Below are positions 8,975-20,500 of a DNA stretch of 64,000 bases, one piece after another (within the stretch, counting starts at the first letter, position 1; the number at the start of each line of letters is the position of its first letter). Made by a program: the position numbers and the translations under genes. The notes beneath the pieces were generated by a model. That model did no database searches. It was not told the origin of the DNA and worked only from the letters and a program-made list of their open reading frames with translations. The stretch comes from Tritrichomonas foetus (Eukaryota > Parabasalia > Tritrichomonadida > Tritrichomonadidae), in the NCBI GenBank assembly GCA_001839685.1, contig MLAK01000593.1, positions 193,299 to 257,298 on the forward strand. The letters run 5' to 3'.

Positions 8975-11900
8975 TTATTTTACGTCTATTGTATGGAAGG
9001 CAGGCTTTTCTTCGATTGCTTCATAATTACGATTAGCAGAGCGCTTTCTTAATATAACAACTACGATTACAACAATTGCAATAAGTGAAATTACACCAAC
9101 TACGATGCCAACGATAAGAGCAGTGCGGTTTCCTTTACCATCATCGCTATCACTTGTCGGGCAATTTTCGCCATTGACTATTGTTTCATTAAAAGCAACT
9201 TTGGCGGCTTCAACGTTGAAATCACTGACAGCAGCACAGACAATTCCGGTGCAGTCACTGAATGAGGCAGCATCAAGGTTTAATGTGACAACACCTGTCA
9301 TATCAACTGTCCTGATTTCGCTAGAAGAGAATGCGTGTGATGAAACTTTCAGGCTTTCACCCTCAAAAGTAACAACTTCCGTTAATGGAGCACCTTGGAA
9401 TGCGTTCTTGCCAATTTCCGAAATATTCCATTGAACAAAATCAAATTCAACAAGGGAATTGCATCCATCGAAAACACTACTTTCGATGTTGACTGTACTT
9501 TCTGCTGAATGTAATAATGTAACGTTGGTAAGTGATGTGCATCCAGAGAATGAACCTTCACCAAGTGTTCGTGGTGCCTTTCCTAATGTAACAGTTTGTA
9601 AGCTAACACATCCTTTGAAGGCATTATCGCCAAGTTGGGTAAGTTTGTCGCCAACAGTGAGTTTTGTTAATTGTGCGCAATTAGCAAAGCTCAAAGGACC
9701 GATGTTGGCTAAGTTTGTGGCTTCATCAAGATTGTTTAATGATGTACAATTGCTGAAAGTTCCCATAACACGTTCAACTGAGCCAAAGTTAGAAACANTA
9801 TTTAATGAAATACAGTTTTCAAATGTGTTAATTAAAATAGATGTTTCTTTCGGTAAAACAACGGTGGTTAAATTAACACAATCAGCAAATGTTGATGTTA
9901 ATGAAACTTTACAAGAATCAGCAAATTCAACTGATTTCAATGTTCCATATCCTTGGAATGAACTATCAAATGAAACTGTTCCATCTGTTCCTGTGAATGT
10001 NAATTTCTCTAATGGGCATCCATCGAAAGCTAATAATGGAGCAGAATTTAATTTTGGTGGGAAGATAACTTCGCGTAAGGATGTGCAATCCTGGAAGGTT
10101 TGGCCTGGGATTTCAACAATTTGGCTTGTAGAGAAATCAGCAACTTCTAATGAAGTACATAATTCGAAGGCATTGTTCATTAAATCAGTAACTGGTGTGA
10201 AATTAAAGCTCTTCAAACTGTAGCATTGTAAGAATGATTCAGATGAAATAACATATGATGTTGATGTTGTCTTGAATGATTCTAAACTCTGGCAGTTAAT
10301 AAAAGCATCTGTCCAGATTTCTTTAAGTTTGTCACCGCATTCGAATGACTCTAATGCAAAGCAATCTTGGAATGCAGTTGATCCGATTGTTTCTAAAGCT
10401 GAGAAGACTGGAAGTGTCTTTAAATCTTTGCATCCTGGGAATGCACTGTCGATCATGACTAATGATTCGGGATTTCCAGTTATTGTAACAAGAGATGTCC
10501 TCATGAAGCAGTTTGTACCAAGTTCAACCATTGTTGATGGAATTTCAATTTCAGTTAAAGCTTGGATGCCTGAGAATGAAATTGAACTGAGTGATTTAAC
10601 TTTGCCGAAATTGACAGTCTTAATTCTGATGCAATATTGGTAAACAGCCATTCCAAGAGTTTCAACATTCTTTAAGTTAACTTCTGTGAATGATTCGCAG
10701 TTTGTGAATGCATAATTACCGATTGTTGTAAGCTTGTCACTTAATTCGAAAGATTCTAATAATTCACATCCCATGAATGAATTATCTCCAATTGTTGTTA
10801 AATCTGGAGCATAATCAAGCTTCTTCAAAGCTACACAGCCTTTGAATGCATTTGAAACAGATGTGCAGTATTGGAAGTTGTTAACTTCTTCGAGTTTGTC
10901 GCAATAAGCAAAAGTGTTGGATAATTCAAATGGTGTTGTTGGAAGTGTGATTTTGGTTAAGCTCTTGCAATAATAAAATGCACTTGTACCAAGATTGATA
11001 ACATTTGATAAATCATAAACTGATGTCAAATTATAACAATTTTCAAAAGCACTTTCACCAATTTGTGTAACTTTGTTTGTTAAAGGAAGCTCGACTAAAT
11101 TGACGCAATCACGGAAACTGTATGCACCAATATTGACTAAGTTTGTGGCTTCATCAAGATTGTTTAATGATGTACAATTGCTGAAAGTTCCCATAACACG
11201 TTCAACTGAGCCAAAGTTAGAAACATTATTTAATGAAATACAGTTTTCAAATGTGTTAATTAAAATAGATGTTTCTTTCGGTAAAACAACGGTGGTTAAA
11301 TTAACACAATCAGCAAATGTTGATGTTAATGAAACTTTACAAGAATCGGCAAATTCAACTGATTTCAATGTTCCATATCCTTGGAATGAACTATCAAATG
11401 AAACTGTTCCATCTGTTCCTGTGAATGTNAATTTCTCTAATGGGCATCCATCGAAAGCTAATAATGGAGCAGAATTTAATTTTGGTGGGAAGATAACTTC
11501 ACGTAATGAAGTACAGTCTTGGAATAATCCACCTGGAATTTCAACGATTTGGCTTGTAGAGAAATCAGCAACTTCTAATGAAGTGCACAATTCGAATACA
11601 TTATTCATTAATTCAGTAACTGGTGTAAAATCAAAGCTCTTCAAACTGTAGCATTGTAAGAATGCTTCACCAGAAATCGAGAATGATTTTGAAGAAGTCA
11701 CAAAAGATTCTAAATTTTGACAGTTTATGAAAGCATTTGCCCAAATTGCTGTGAGTTTATCACCGCATTCGAATGACTTTAATCCAAAACAATCATTGAA
11801 GGAATATGATCCAATGATTTCAATATTGGTAAACACTGGGATACTAACTAAGTCTTTGCAACCTTGGAATGGTCCATTAATTTCTGTAAGTCCTGTTGGA

Positions 11901-13585
11901 TTACCAGTAATGTTGATTAAAGTTGATCTCATGAAGCAGCTATCCTTTAATACTTGAAGAGTTGGTGGGAATTCTATTGTAACAAGGGATTGCATGTCAG
12001 CGAAAGCAGTTGATGAAATAACTTCAATGTTTGTTAAATCGACGTTCTTTAGACGAATGCAAAATTGGAATGCAGCTGGTGGAATAACTTTGATATTCTT
12101 GAAGGCAATAGAAGTTAAGCTTTCACAATATTGGAATGCATATTGGCCGAATTCTGTAATTGAATCACTGAATTCAAATGACTTTAATGATGACATTCCA
12201 GCGAATGATCGATAACCGATATATATCAAATCTGGGGCATATTCAAGTTCAGCAACATTTGAGCATTGTGTGAAGGCACCATCAACTGAAACACAATATT
12301 TGAAATTGTTAACAGTCGTTAAGTTTGAACAAGAAGCAAAAGTGGAAACAAGTGAATATGGGATTTGTGGAAGTGTTACTGTTGATAATGTGGTGCATTC
12401 TTGGAAAGCTCCATTTAATGAGACATTACAATCAGCAGCAAAAATAACTTCATAAAGTTTAAGATCGCATTTCTTGAAAACATCATTCAAAACCAACTGG
12501 CCAGTTGTTCCTGAAAATGTGATTGAGTTAACATCTGTGCCATCGAAAGGCATAAGGTCAAAACTTGTGATTGTTGGTGGTAAAATGATGGATTCGATAA
12601 CACCACAATCCTCGAAAACTTGACCATTAAGAAATGTAATTGTGCTTTTCGACATATCAATATGTGTCAATGAAGTACATTCACAAAAAGCCCCATTTAA
12701 GATTTCTGTGACTCCAGCAAAATTGAATGATTTCAAACTTTTACAACCCAAGAATGCTTCTGGCGAAATGAACAAATCGTTAGAGCTGTGATCAAGTGAT
12801 TCTAAAGAAGTACAGCCAGTAAATGCCTCTGAAGCAATAATCTTCAATTTATCACCAAATGTGATTGTTTTCAATGAGCGGCAATCTTGGAATGAAGATG
12901 CAGTGACTTCTTCAATAGATGGAAAGTGTGGAAGACTGACGAGATCGGAGCATCCAGCAAAGCTGTAATCAATACGTTTGAGATTTGTTAAGTCACCAGT
13001 AATTTCAACAACGGCTGATTTCATGAAGGCCAATCTGCCGATCTCTTCTAAAGTTGATGGAAGCTCAACTTTTGTGAGAGTTTGAAGATAACTTAAACTT
13101 TTTTCGCCGAGGATTCTGACACTTCTTAAGTTGAGGGTTTTCATATACATGCATTCGGAAAAGCAATCTGATCCAATAACTTCAACCTTGTTGATATCAA
13201 AAGATGGAAAATTGACCTGATTAAATACAAATGATTTAAGTTCTGTAATTCCTGGTGGTAAAGTGTTTTCAATAATATCTCCATTGTTGTCTTTGTAGTT
13301 AACGGCAACTAAATTTGTAAAACCTTGGAAAGCACGTGATTCGATATCTGTGAGCGAGTTTGGTAAAATGATTTTTTCCATCTGCGCGCAATTTTTGAAT
13401 GCATCGGAAGAAATTGAGACGACAGAATATTCGACATCGTCATTTTTAACTAAGCTTGGAATTTCGATTTCTTTGTCGGTTAAAGAACAGCCTACAACTT
13501 GAACAGTAGAACTGTCTACTTCATGAAAAGTGAATCCATTGGATTCAAAATCGCAAATTGCAAGATAAGCAAGAAACAAAAACAT
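8975..13585 (-). CDS. BspA-like leucine-rich repeat surface protein
   Basis: A 1536-residue protein composed of LRR_5/BspA-type repeats (consensus around IG..AF.GC.SL..I.LP...T.I). A short hydrophobic N-terminus (FLFLAYLAI) suggests a signal peptide. One strong transmembrane helix near residues 1490-1515 (ALIVGIVVGVISLIAIVVIVVVIL) is followed by RKR and a cytoplasmic tail of about 20 residues. The layout is type I: a large outer LRR region and a small inner tail. BspA-like proteins are a huge family in trichomonads, thought to bind host tissue or bacteria. The ATG at 13585 is preceded directly by TCACTTCATT, a strong initiator match. Two blocks 1428 bases apart (about 9711-10234 and 11139-11662) are nearly identical, and ambiguous bases at 9798, 10001 and 11429 fall in them. 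Confidence 0.92.
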   Translation of the reverse strand: MFLFLAYLAICDFESNGFTFHEVDSSTVQVVGCSLTDKEIEIPSLVKNDDVEYSVVSISSDAFKNCAQMEKIILPNSLTDIESRAFQGFTNLVAVNYKDNNGDIIENTLPPGITELKSFVFNQVNFPSFDINKVEVIGSDCFSECMYMKTLNLRSVRILGEKSLSYLQTLTKVELPSTLEEIGRLAFMKSAVVEITGDLTNLKRIDYSFAGCSDLVSLPHFPSIEEVTASSFQDCRSLKTITFGDKLKIIASEAFTGCTSLESLDHSSNDLFISPEAFLGCKSLKSFNFAGVTEILNGAFCECTSLTHIDMSKSTITFLNGQVFEDCGVIESIILPPTITSFDLMPFDGTDVNSITFSGTTGQLVLNDVFKKCDLKLYEVIFAADCNVSLNGAFQECTTLSTVTLPQIPYSLVSTFASCSNLTTVNNFKYCVSVDGAFTQCSNVAELEYAPDLIYIGYRSFAGMSSLKSFEFSDSITEFGQYAFQYCESLTSIAFKNIKVIPPAAFQFCIRLKNVDLTNIEVISSTAFADMQSLVTIEFPPTLQVLKDSCFMRSTLINITGNPTGLTEINGPFQGCKDLVSIPVFTNIEIIGSYSFNDCFGLKSFECGDKLTAIWANAFINCQNLESFVTSSKSFSISGEAFLQCYSLKSFDFTPVTELMNNVFELCTSLEVADFSTSQIVEIPGGLFQDCTSLREVIFPPKLNSAPLLAFDGCPLEKXTFTGTDGTVSFDSSFQGYGTLKSVEFADSCKVSLTSTFADCVNLTTVVLPKETSILINTFENCISLNNVSNFGSVERVMGTFSNCTSLNNLDEATNLVNIGAYSFRDCVNLVELPLTNKVTQIGESAFENCYNLTSVYDLSNVINLGTSAFYYCKSLTKITLPTTPFELSNTFAYCDKLEEVNNFQYCTSVSNAFKGCVALKKLDYAPDLTTIGDNSFMGCELLESFELSDKLTTIGNYAFTNCESFTEVNLKNVETLGMAVYQYCIRIKTVNFGKVKSLSSISFSGIQALTEIEIPSTMVELGTNCFMRTSLVTITGNPESLVMIDSAFPGCKDLKTLPVFSALETIGSTAFQDCFALESFECGDKLKEIWTDAFINCQSLESFKTTSTSYVISSESFLQCYSLKSFNFTPVTDLMNNAFELCTSLEVADFSTSQIVEIPGQTFQDCTSLREVIFPPKLNSAPLLAFDGCPLEKXTFTGTDGTVSFDSSFQGYGTLKSVEFADSCKVSLTSTFADCVNLTTVVLPKETSILINTFENCISLNXVSNFGSVERVMGTFSNCTSLNNLDEATNLANIGPLSFANCAQLTKLTVGDKLTQLGDNAFKGCVSLQTVTLGKAPRTLGEGSFSGCTSLTNVTLLHSAESTVNIESSVFDGCNSLVEFDFVQWNISEIGKNAFQGAPLTEVVTFEGESLKVSSHAFSSSEIRTVDMTGVVTLNLDAASFSDCTGIVCAAVSDFNVEAAKVAFNETIVNGENCPTSDSDDGKGNRTALIVGIVVGVISLIAIVVIVVVILRKRSANRNYEAIEEKPAFHTIDVK
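9711..11662 (-). repeat. Internal 1428-bp (476-codon) repeat in the BspA-like gene
   Basis: About 520 bases at 9711-10234 recur at 11139-11662 almost unchanged, in frame and in the same orientation. Protein similarity continues more loosely across the whole 476-codon period. This is a recent in-frame duplication or gene conversion of LRR blocks. The ambiguous bases at 10001 and 11429 are exactly one period apart. Confidence 0.85.
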
Positions 13586-13595
13586 AATGAAGTGA
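13586..13595 (-). promoter_or_regulatory. Initiator (Inr) of the BspA-like gene
   Basis: On the minus strand TCACTTCATT immediately precedes the ATG. This is the closest match in the window to the Trichomonas initiator TCAYTWYTCATTA, placing transcription start within about ten bases of the start codon. Confidence 0.7.
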
Positions 13596-15512
13596 AATTT
13601 CGCGAGTGTTAACTTACTATTGAAACATTTGCGAAGCGCTGAGAACTTTTTCAGAAATACCGAAAGAGGTTTATGTTATTTGGATATAGAATTTTGAATG
13701 GTTCCTCAGAATGTTGCGAATATTCAATAAAATAGATATTTATGAATCACACAAAAAATAGTAATAATTGTGAAATGAAGAAGATACCTATGAAAATTCT
13801 ATTCAATTCGACTGTTCTTTATCCTTTCAATTATAACAAATCAATTTAAATGATATCACATTATGGAACTCGCTCTTTAGCGATTAGTACTCGTTATATT
13901 AGACTTTTCTAAAATATGTTATGTTAATATAAGTCAAATATTTAATTATTTTAATCGTACAATTCTAAAACACTGGGATATTCGAATAGTGAATCAATTC
14001 GTTGTCAGGGTTTAATTTAAAAATTCAATGTTAGTTCAATATTTATTCAATGTATTTGAAAACTTTTGTGAATAAAACTATTCACATGAGAAAAAAGCGA
14101 TCATTTGAGGTAATTGGTTCTCTTGAGCAATTTGTGATAACCATGATATGAAATATTTCGAAAGTTTTACCATGATATTTAGTCTCTATCAACTGCTTTT
14201 TAGAAGAAACATCTGTAGTGACGAAATAAAATTGTTAAAAATTTCAATGTATTCAAACGATAAATGAGATCATTAAAGTCAATTTATCTCATTGTATTTT
14301 AAGCGTTTATGGTTACAAATAGATAAAATAGCATTTTAATGCATATTTATATATGGTAAGAGAAATAAAAAGAGATAACAGGAAAATCTAATATGAGGAT
14401 ATAGTCAATTGTTTTCACAGTCTCAAACTTCGTGACAAAGCATTTTAGTTGATAGAGATATTGATGAAGTTTCCAAAGAAAAAATCACTTGACCTAACCA
14501 CCTCACATTTATCCGATGATCAAACTTTTTGAAATGATAATTGATCAATTATATTCAATTAACGATTCAGGAATAATTACAAGATAACTTCATCAATATA
14601 TCGTCCAAGAAAGATTGACCGATATTCACAAATAAACCAAAAATGTTCCTAAAATTATAATGAACCGAATTTTTCTGAGTTTTTGAAGGATACGAAATAA
14701 TTTTTTTTTTTATGTAGGACTCGTTTTCATGAGATATTGATTGATTTTACTCCAATATATGTGTCAATATTTATTTTGAGGATGATGTCAGAAATCTTGT
14801 TACGCTTTTGAATGAAATTTTTTGATTGAATTGAATTTTTGAAGTAAACCATTTTACTCGGAAATCAACAACTCAATGATTTAACGATGGAGTTCAGAGC
14901 CAATATCAAATTATGATTTTACTTTAAGAGGAGTATTTTCCTGTCAAGAATATTGACTCAAGATTCATTAAAAAACATCCTATAGAATATTTTTTGGAAT
15001 CGAAAGATGTAATAATAATAAAAAAATCATGTGTTTCACACTTACTGATGAGTCAGAAGTGCTGACTATTAATACTATTTCCAAAAATCATGAACATATT
15101 CTTATCATTAAATATTGCTATATGTGTTATATGTGTTCTTTTTAGCTTGAATCATTTCTTCACTTAATGTAATTTCTATCACCGAACATCTGATAGATAT
15201 GCAACATAGATGGAGTTTCCAAAGACACATTGTCTTTCAAATTAACGCGCCACATTAGGATCCATCAGAAAATTTTTAATATTTACTGAATGTTTATCTT
15301 GTTTAATTCTCATATTATCTGGCACTTTATCGGTAAAAAATGTTTATAACTCATAGCTTAATCTATATTTATCATATAAAAGAAAATAAAATTTCCTCAT
15401 TTCATTATACCACCATTCTTGTAAATAATCATTTATATGTCATAATTCAATGGTTTGTCAAAATTCAATAATTATTTTGAATACTTTATGAAAAAGTTTT
15501 ATTTCAAATCAA
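13586..15512. other. Long intergenic region without recognised genes
   Basis: About 1.9 kb of AT-rich sequence lies between two divergent genes. Both promoters must be here. I see many stop codons in all frames, a short poly-T/A run near 14700-14712, and no RNA gene or clear repeat. No degenerate gene was recognised. Confidence 0.45.
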
Positions 15513-16901
15513 ATGAAACTTGGAATCAAACTTACTCACACATCTGCTCATTTATCCATTCTCGCTAAACCAAAGCAAACAATGAAAATCAAGCGTGCGC
15601 AATCAGCTTTATTCGACTTGAAAAAAAATCGAAAGCCAGATCCAGATTTGTCTTTTCTGATCTCCAACAATTCAAGATTAATTTCAGATATCGTTTCTAA
15701 CATTCCTGTTCTTGATCGACTGACCTGCGACCAGCTAGTTCCTGAAGCGAGAACAATATTACAAAAATCTCATACTTGCCATTTGTTTCAGCTCAATCCG
15801 GAAAGTAAAGTAGAGGAATTAAATTTTCCATCGTCTGTTCTCAAAGAAATTCTTCCAAATACTGCCTCTTATGCAGATTTGACGAAATACATGAAAAGCC
15901 CGCAGCATCGAATAAGAATAAGGGGACAAATACCGAGCTTTGAAAAATCTCTACTGAATTTGACGCTACGAAAGCACAAAAAGTCAAAGGCAACATCATC
16001 GACGATCGATTTAACTGATTTCTTCAGAAGGGATCAGGAATTACTCGACAGAAGAGAATCATTTGCTGTTCAGAAGCCAGAAAAGGCTATTTCATACATG
16101 TCGCCAAACTCCAAAAGAATAATCAGAAAATTGAATATCAAAAAAATGAAACAAATGAGGGATAATGCTCAAAAAATAATAGATGAAAAAATGATTCAAT
16201 CTGGGAGGTTACCTTCCCCTAGATCCCCGAGATCATCAGCTAATCAAAGATTTGAATCAAATAATGACAGTTTTTCATCGAAACAAAGTGTTTCGTCACC
16301 AAAAAGTTCTAAATCAAGTTTTTCTGGATTTTCCACACCAACTAAATTAAACAACTCAGTCGGCTCAAGTCAGTTCACCACACCGAAATCTAGTCAATCA
16401 AAATTATCAAATTTTTCAACTTTTTCAAACAAAAGTAGTAAAACTCCAAATAGTAAAAATGGATTTTCTACACCACAAAATCACAAAAATAAAAATCTAG
16501 ATACTTTCGATCGTCCACCTTCATCATCAGTATTGAATGCAAAGCTGTCAGGACGAAATCGCGTCTTCACAGAATTGAAAATAAAGTCTCTTCATAATGA
16601 AATGAGACGAGTTGACAAGCGTCAATTCCTGAATGAAAAGGAAGAACAAGAAAGCGTTCGAGTTTTCACTCCATCACCGAAAACTGAGGAACTTGCGGCC
16701 ATCTATCGAGAAAAATTGAAAGAAAAGGAAGCCAGAAAAGCTGCAGAAGGTGAAAAACCACCACAACAGTTTGAATTTCATAAGCATGCTCATAAAATGC
16801 CAGGATATTTGTCGGAGATTAGTTCATTTTTAGAAGAAACACAACTAAGCTTTCGAAATCTTGATGAACCCAAAAAATACCGAAAAAAGCCAAAACGGTA
16901 A
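15513..16901 (+). CDS. Hypothetical basic, Ser/Lys-rich protein
   Basis: A 462-residue protein from ATG 15513; an alternative ATG at 15582 removes 23 residues. The family is not recognised. The first 230 residues are mixed polar with basic clusters (LTLRKHKKSK, KRIIRKLNIKKMKQMRDN). The middle (about residues 230-345) is Ser/Asn/Lys-rich and disordered, with repeated STP/SSKS-like patches suited to phosphorylation. The C-terminal third is charged and helical (TEELAAIYREKLKEKEARKAAEGEK), perhaps coiled coil, ending in KKPKR. No membrane segment or signal peptide. A cytoskeletal or nuclear role would be guesswork. TTTCAAATCA just upstream resembles a weak initiator. Confidence 0.65.
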   Translation: MKLGIKLTHTSAHLSILAKPKQTMKIKRAQSALFDLKKNRKPDPDLSFLISNNSRLISDIVSNIPVLDRLTCDQLVPEARTILQKSHTCHLFQLNPESKVEELNFPSSVLKEILPNTASYADLTKYMKSPQHRIRIRGQIPSFEKSLLNLTLRKHKKSKATSSTIDLTDFFRRDQELLDRRESFAVQKPEKAISYMSPNSKRIIRKLNIKKMKQMRDNAQKIIDEKMIQSGRLPSPRSPRSSANQRFESNNDSFSSKQSVSSPKSSKSSFSGFSTPTKLNNSVGSSQFTTPKSSQSKLSNFSTFSNKSSKTPNSKNGFSTPQNHKNKNLDTFDRPPSSSVLNAKLSGRNRVFTELKIKSLHNEMRRVDKRQFLNEKEEQESVRVFTPSPKTEELAAIYREKLKEKEARKAAEGEKPPQQFEFHKHAHKMPGYLSEISSFLEETQLSFRNLDEPKKYRKKPKR

Positions 16902-17389
16902 TTTCCACAATTCTTTTTTTCTAGAATTCTTTTTTTAATTTATTATTCATGTGTGTTCTTTAAAACTCACTGTGAATAAGAAAATCGAATTGATATCGCT
17001 TGTTTTAATAAAAAGAAAAAAACTCGTTGTAATTAAATTTCATTTTAGAGCCTTTTCATTTATTAATAATCATATTATTTATCATATTTCCTTATTCAGT
17101 TAAATCATCACGAAACAAGCATGTGAATACTTTCAATCAATAATGATTTAGATTTTAGATGATGTGTGAAATTGAGATGATATAAATATTTTTCGTAAAA
17201 TTAAGGTTAATGCTATCATTTATGATGATCAGAGTCTTTCTTTATACAATACAAAAGGTTGAAGTAAATTTGCCCACAAAAAACAATTCAGAAAAAAATA
17301 CGTTTTCAATTCATTCAACTGTAAACGTTCTCTCGTTTTTTGAATATAAATTTGGTCAAATAAGGAAAAAACTCTTGCCCACTGAATAA
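16902..17389. other. Intergenic, AT-rich
   Basis: About 490 bases between two plus-strand genes. TAAT and AATAAAA-like strings after 16902 could serve 3' processing. Nothing else is seen before the putative ATG at 17390. Confidence 0.4.
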
Positions 17390-17566
17390 ATGACAAGCTC
17401 ACCTTCTTCTGAGCTCTATAGCCTCAAGGGAGAGTTGTCAAAATAGCTATACAATACGGTTTACGAAGGCAAGAGAAAAGGTCAGTCCGATAATTTAGCA
17501 ATTCGAGTTATTAAAAATGACGTCACAATCAAAGATCAAGAAGTCTTCAATAATGTGAAAACTCAG
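17390..17566 (+). pseudogene. Kinase N-lobe reading frame interrupted by one in-frame TAG (upstream part of the Sel1 pseudokinase)
   Basis: An ATG at 17390 is in the same frame as the downstream kinase-Sel1 coding region. It is followed by 17 codons, one TAG at 17444-17446, and then YNTVYEGKRKG...LAIRVIK, which looks like the kinase glycine-loop end (VYEG) and the beta3 Lys (AAA at 17513). Only this stop separates a plausible start from the conserved N-lobe. It could be a real nonsense mutation, a sequencing error, or readthrough. With the stop in place, the first ATG after it is at 17567, inside the N-lobe. Confidence 0.6.
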
Positions 17567-20500
17567 ATGATTGGTATAGACCATCCCGCACTCGCCAAGA
17601 TTTCGTTTATTGATCAAACCGAAAGCGAAATTGTAATCGCAACAGAATTGCCTAAGAATGGAACTCTTGAAAAAATACTCAGCGACAATCACCCATTGAC
17701 TGCAACACAGCGATCGAACATAGCCCTCGGAATCGCCGCAGGTCTTCATCAAATTCATAATATGAAAATGGTTCATGGCGATTTATGCCCAAAAAATATA
17801 CTCATTGATGAAAATTATCACCCGAAAATTGCTGGATATGGAATGGCTCCATTTCTTCGTGATTTTATCAAACTTCCTGATGTTCGATATATGTCACCAG
17901 AAATTATGGATTCTCGTGATTTTGGACAGCAATCTGATATTTATTCGTTGTGTATGATCCTCATTTTCTTATTTTCTGGTCAGAGGCCATACTCCAATCT
18001 CAGGAGTGATGCCCAAGTTGCTTTCAAAATATCAAAAGGAAGCCGTCCGGAAATTCCTGATTTAATTCCAATCAAGTATAAAAAATTAATTGAACGTGGA
18101 ATTACTGAAAAAGAAGGAATCAGGTTGTCTATTTCCGAAATTGTCGATTATATGCTTAACGATAATCGTTATAGATATGAAGGAACAGAAGCAGAAGCCT
18201 TTCTACGATACAAAGAAACTGTTTTCACACCAGAGCAACTCGACACCATTTATGGTGAAAAATTACACAGAGAAACTCAAAGAGGTGATACAAGAGCTAC
18301 CTATGAATATGGGGTTTGGCTTCTCGGTAAAGAAAGAAATGAAGAAGCATCAAAATATATCAAAGATGCAGCTGAAGCTGGTTATGCACCAGCCCAGAAC
18401 AAATATGGAGAAATACTTGAAAAAGGAATCGGTGTTCCCATAGATGAAGCCAAATCTAAAGAATGCTTCCGATTATCATCAATTGCCAAAGATCCAAATG
18501 GTCTCTTCAATTATGGAAGAATCCACAAAAAGTCGGATGAGCCAAAGGCGAAGAAGAAGTTCAAGGAAGCTGCAGATCTCGGCCATATGCTAGCTCAATA
18601 TAAGTATGCATGTCTTCTTCAACGTGGAAAAGTTGTTTTACATAGTAATACCCAATCAGCGATTTATTTCAAGAAAGCTGCAGATCAGGGTCATCCACGA
18701 GCACAATATTTCTATGCTGTTATGAATGAATTTGGACGTGGTGTTGAAAAAAACACAACTACTGCTGCACAATATTTCCAAATGGCTATTGATAATAATG
18801 TTGTTCCCGCAATGAATCATCTTGGACACTTATATGAAAAAGGAAATGGTGTTCCACAAGATTATGCAAAAGCTTTCACATTATATAAACAAGCAGCTGA
18901 TCAAGAACATGTCGAATCCATTTATAATCTTGCTTGTCTCTATAACAATGGAAATGGAACAGCAAAAGATCAAAAGAAAGCATTGGAATTATTCAAAAAG
19001 GCATCAGATATTACTTCATCCAAGAAATATCCAAATGGTTATCCTTTTGCACAATTTAACTATGCACTTTTAATGGAACAAACTGATCTTTCGAAATCTG
19101 TTGAATATTATCATAAAGCTGCAGATAATAACTTTGCGCCAGCACAATATTCATATGGGTACATGCTTAGAAAAGGAATCGGTGCTGAAGTAAACATTAA
19201 AGAATCTGAAAAATATGTATTGAAATCAGCAGATAACGGCTATCCACCTGGACAATATGTTGCAGGAAAGAACTTAATGAATCATCGGGATTATGCAGGT
19301 GCACTTAGATACTTTGAATTAGCCAGTAAACAAGCTAAGCCTCATGCCAAAGCAGCTTATGAAGCAGGAAAAATGCTTTGGAAAGGTAACAAAGAAGGTG
19401 TTTCCCAAGATCAGAAACGAGCTGTACCATTCTTTAAGATTTCTTCTGAAGGAAAACAATATAAAGCTATGGCTATATATGGTACTATTCTCGATGATGG
19501 AAAATTAGTTGGTCGTGATCGTGATACTGCAATGAATTGTTTCAAAGAATCTGCCGAAAGCGGTGAAAAGCATGGTCAATATTATTATGGGCTTAATATT
19601 AAAGCTACTGATGTAAATCTTGCCTTAAAGAACTTCAAAGCAAGTGCTGATCAAGGATATCTTGAATCAATTTATGAATATGGTAAACTTTGTCGTGAAA
19701 CAAAGAAATATGATGAAGCCCTTAAATATTTCACATTAGGTGCAAATAGAGAACATATGATGTGTAGATTCTGTAAATCTTTAATGCTTTACTATGGCGA
19801 AGGCTGTAAAGAAGATAAAGAAACAGCTATTAAAGATATGAAGAATAGTGCTGATCAAGGATATTCAAAAGCTATGGTCTATTATGGACAATTTGTTTAT
19901 GATTCCAAGTATGATGATGCTGTTGCATACTTTAAGAAAGCGGCGGATCTTGAAGATGAAGAAGGCTGCTACTTCTATGGTCTTGAAGTTGAAAAAAGAG
20001 ATAAAATAGAAGCTTACAGATTATTTTCTATTTCCGCATCTAAAGAATATGATAATGGAAGATATAAAGCAGGATTCATGGCAGCTCATGGATATGGAAC
20101 TGATCGTAATTATGAGGTTGCTATTGATCATCTAACTCGTGCAACTGAGAAAGGTCATATTGATGCAATGATTGAACTTGGTAGAATTTATCAATTCGGA
20201 AGAGGCACTAAAATTTCACATGAAAAAGCTCTTGATCTTTATAAGAAAGCTGCTGATAAGGAAAGCGAATTAGGTAAAGGTTATTACAATTCACTCAAAT
20301 TATTGGATGGAGATAATGGATCACTAAATGCGGTTAAAAATAGTTCTCTTCCAATCTGCAAATACTCTTATGCCATTCATCTTTTGAACTCTGATAAAAA
20401 GAAAGCAGCTCAACTTTTAGAAGAAGCAGCTAATGAAAAATTCCCTGATGCACTTGGAAAACTCGGTAGTTTGAAAGAAAGTCAATCAATGCTTCAAAAA

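Noticed and set aside
9105..12455. Plus-strand frames of up to 254 codons within the BspA-like gene
   Set aside because: Antisense shadows of a repetitive gene; they repeat with the gene's own period and include the same N positions.
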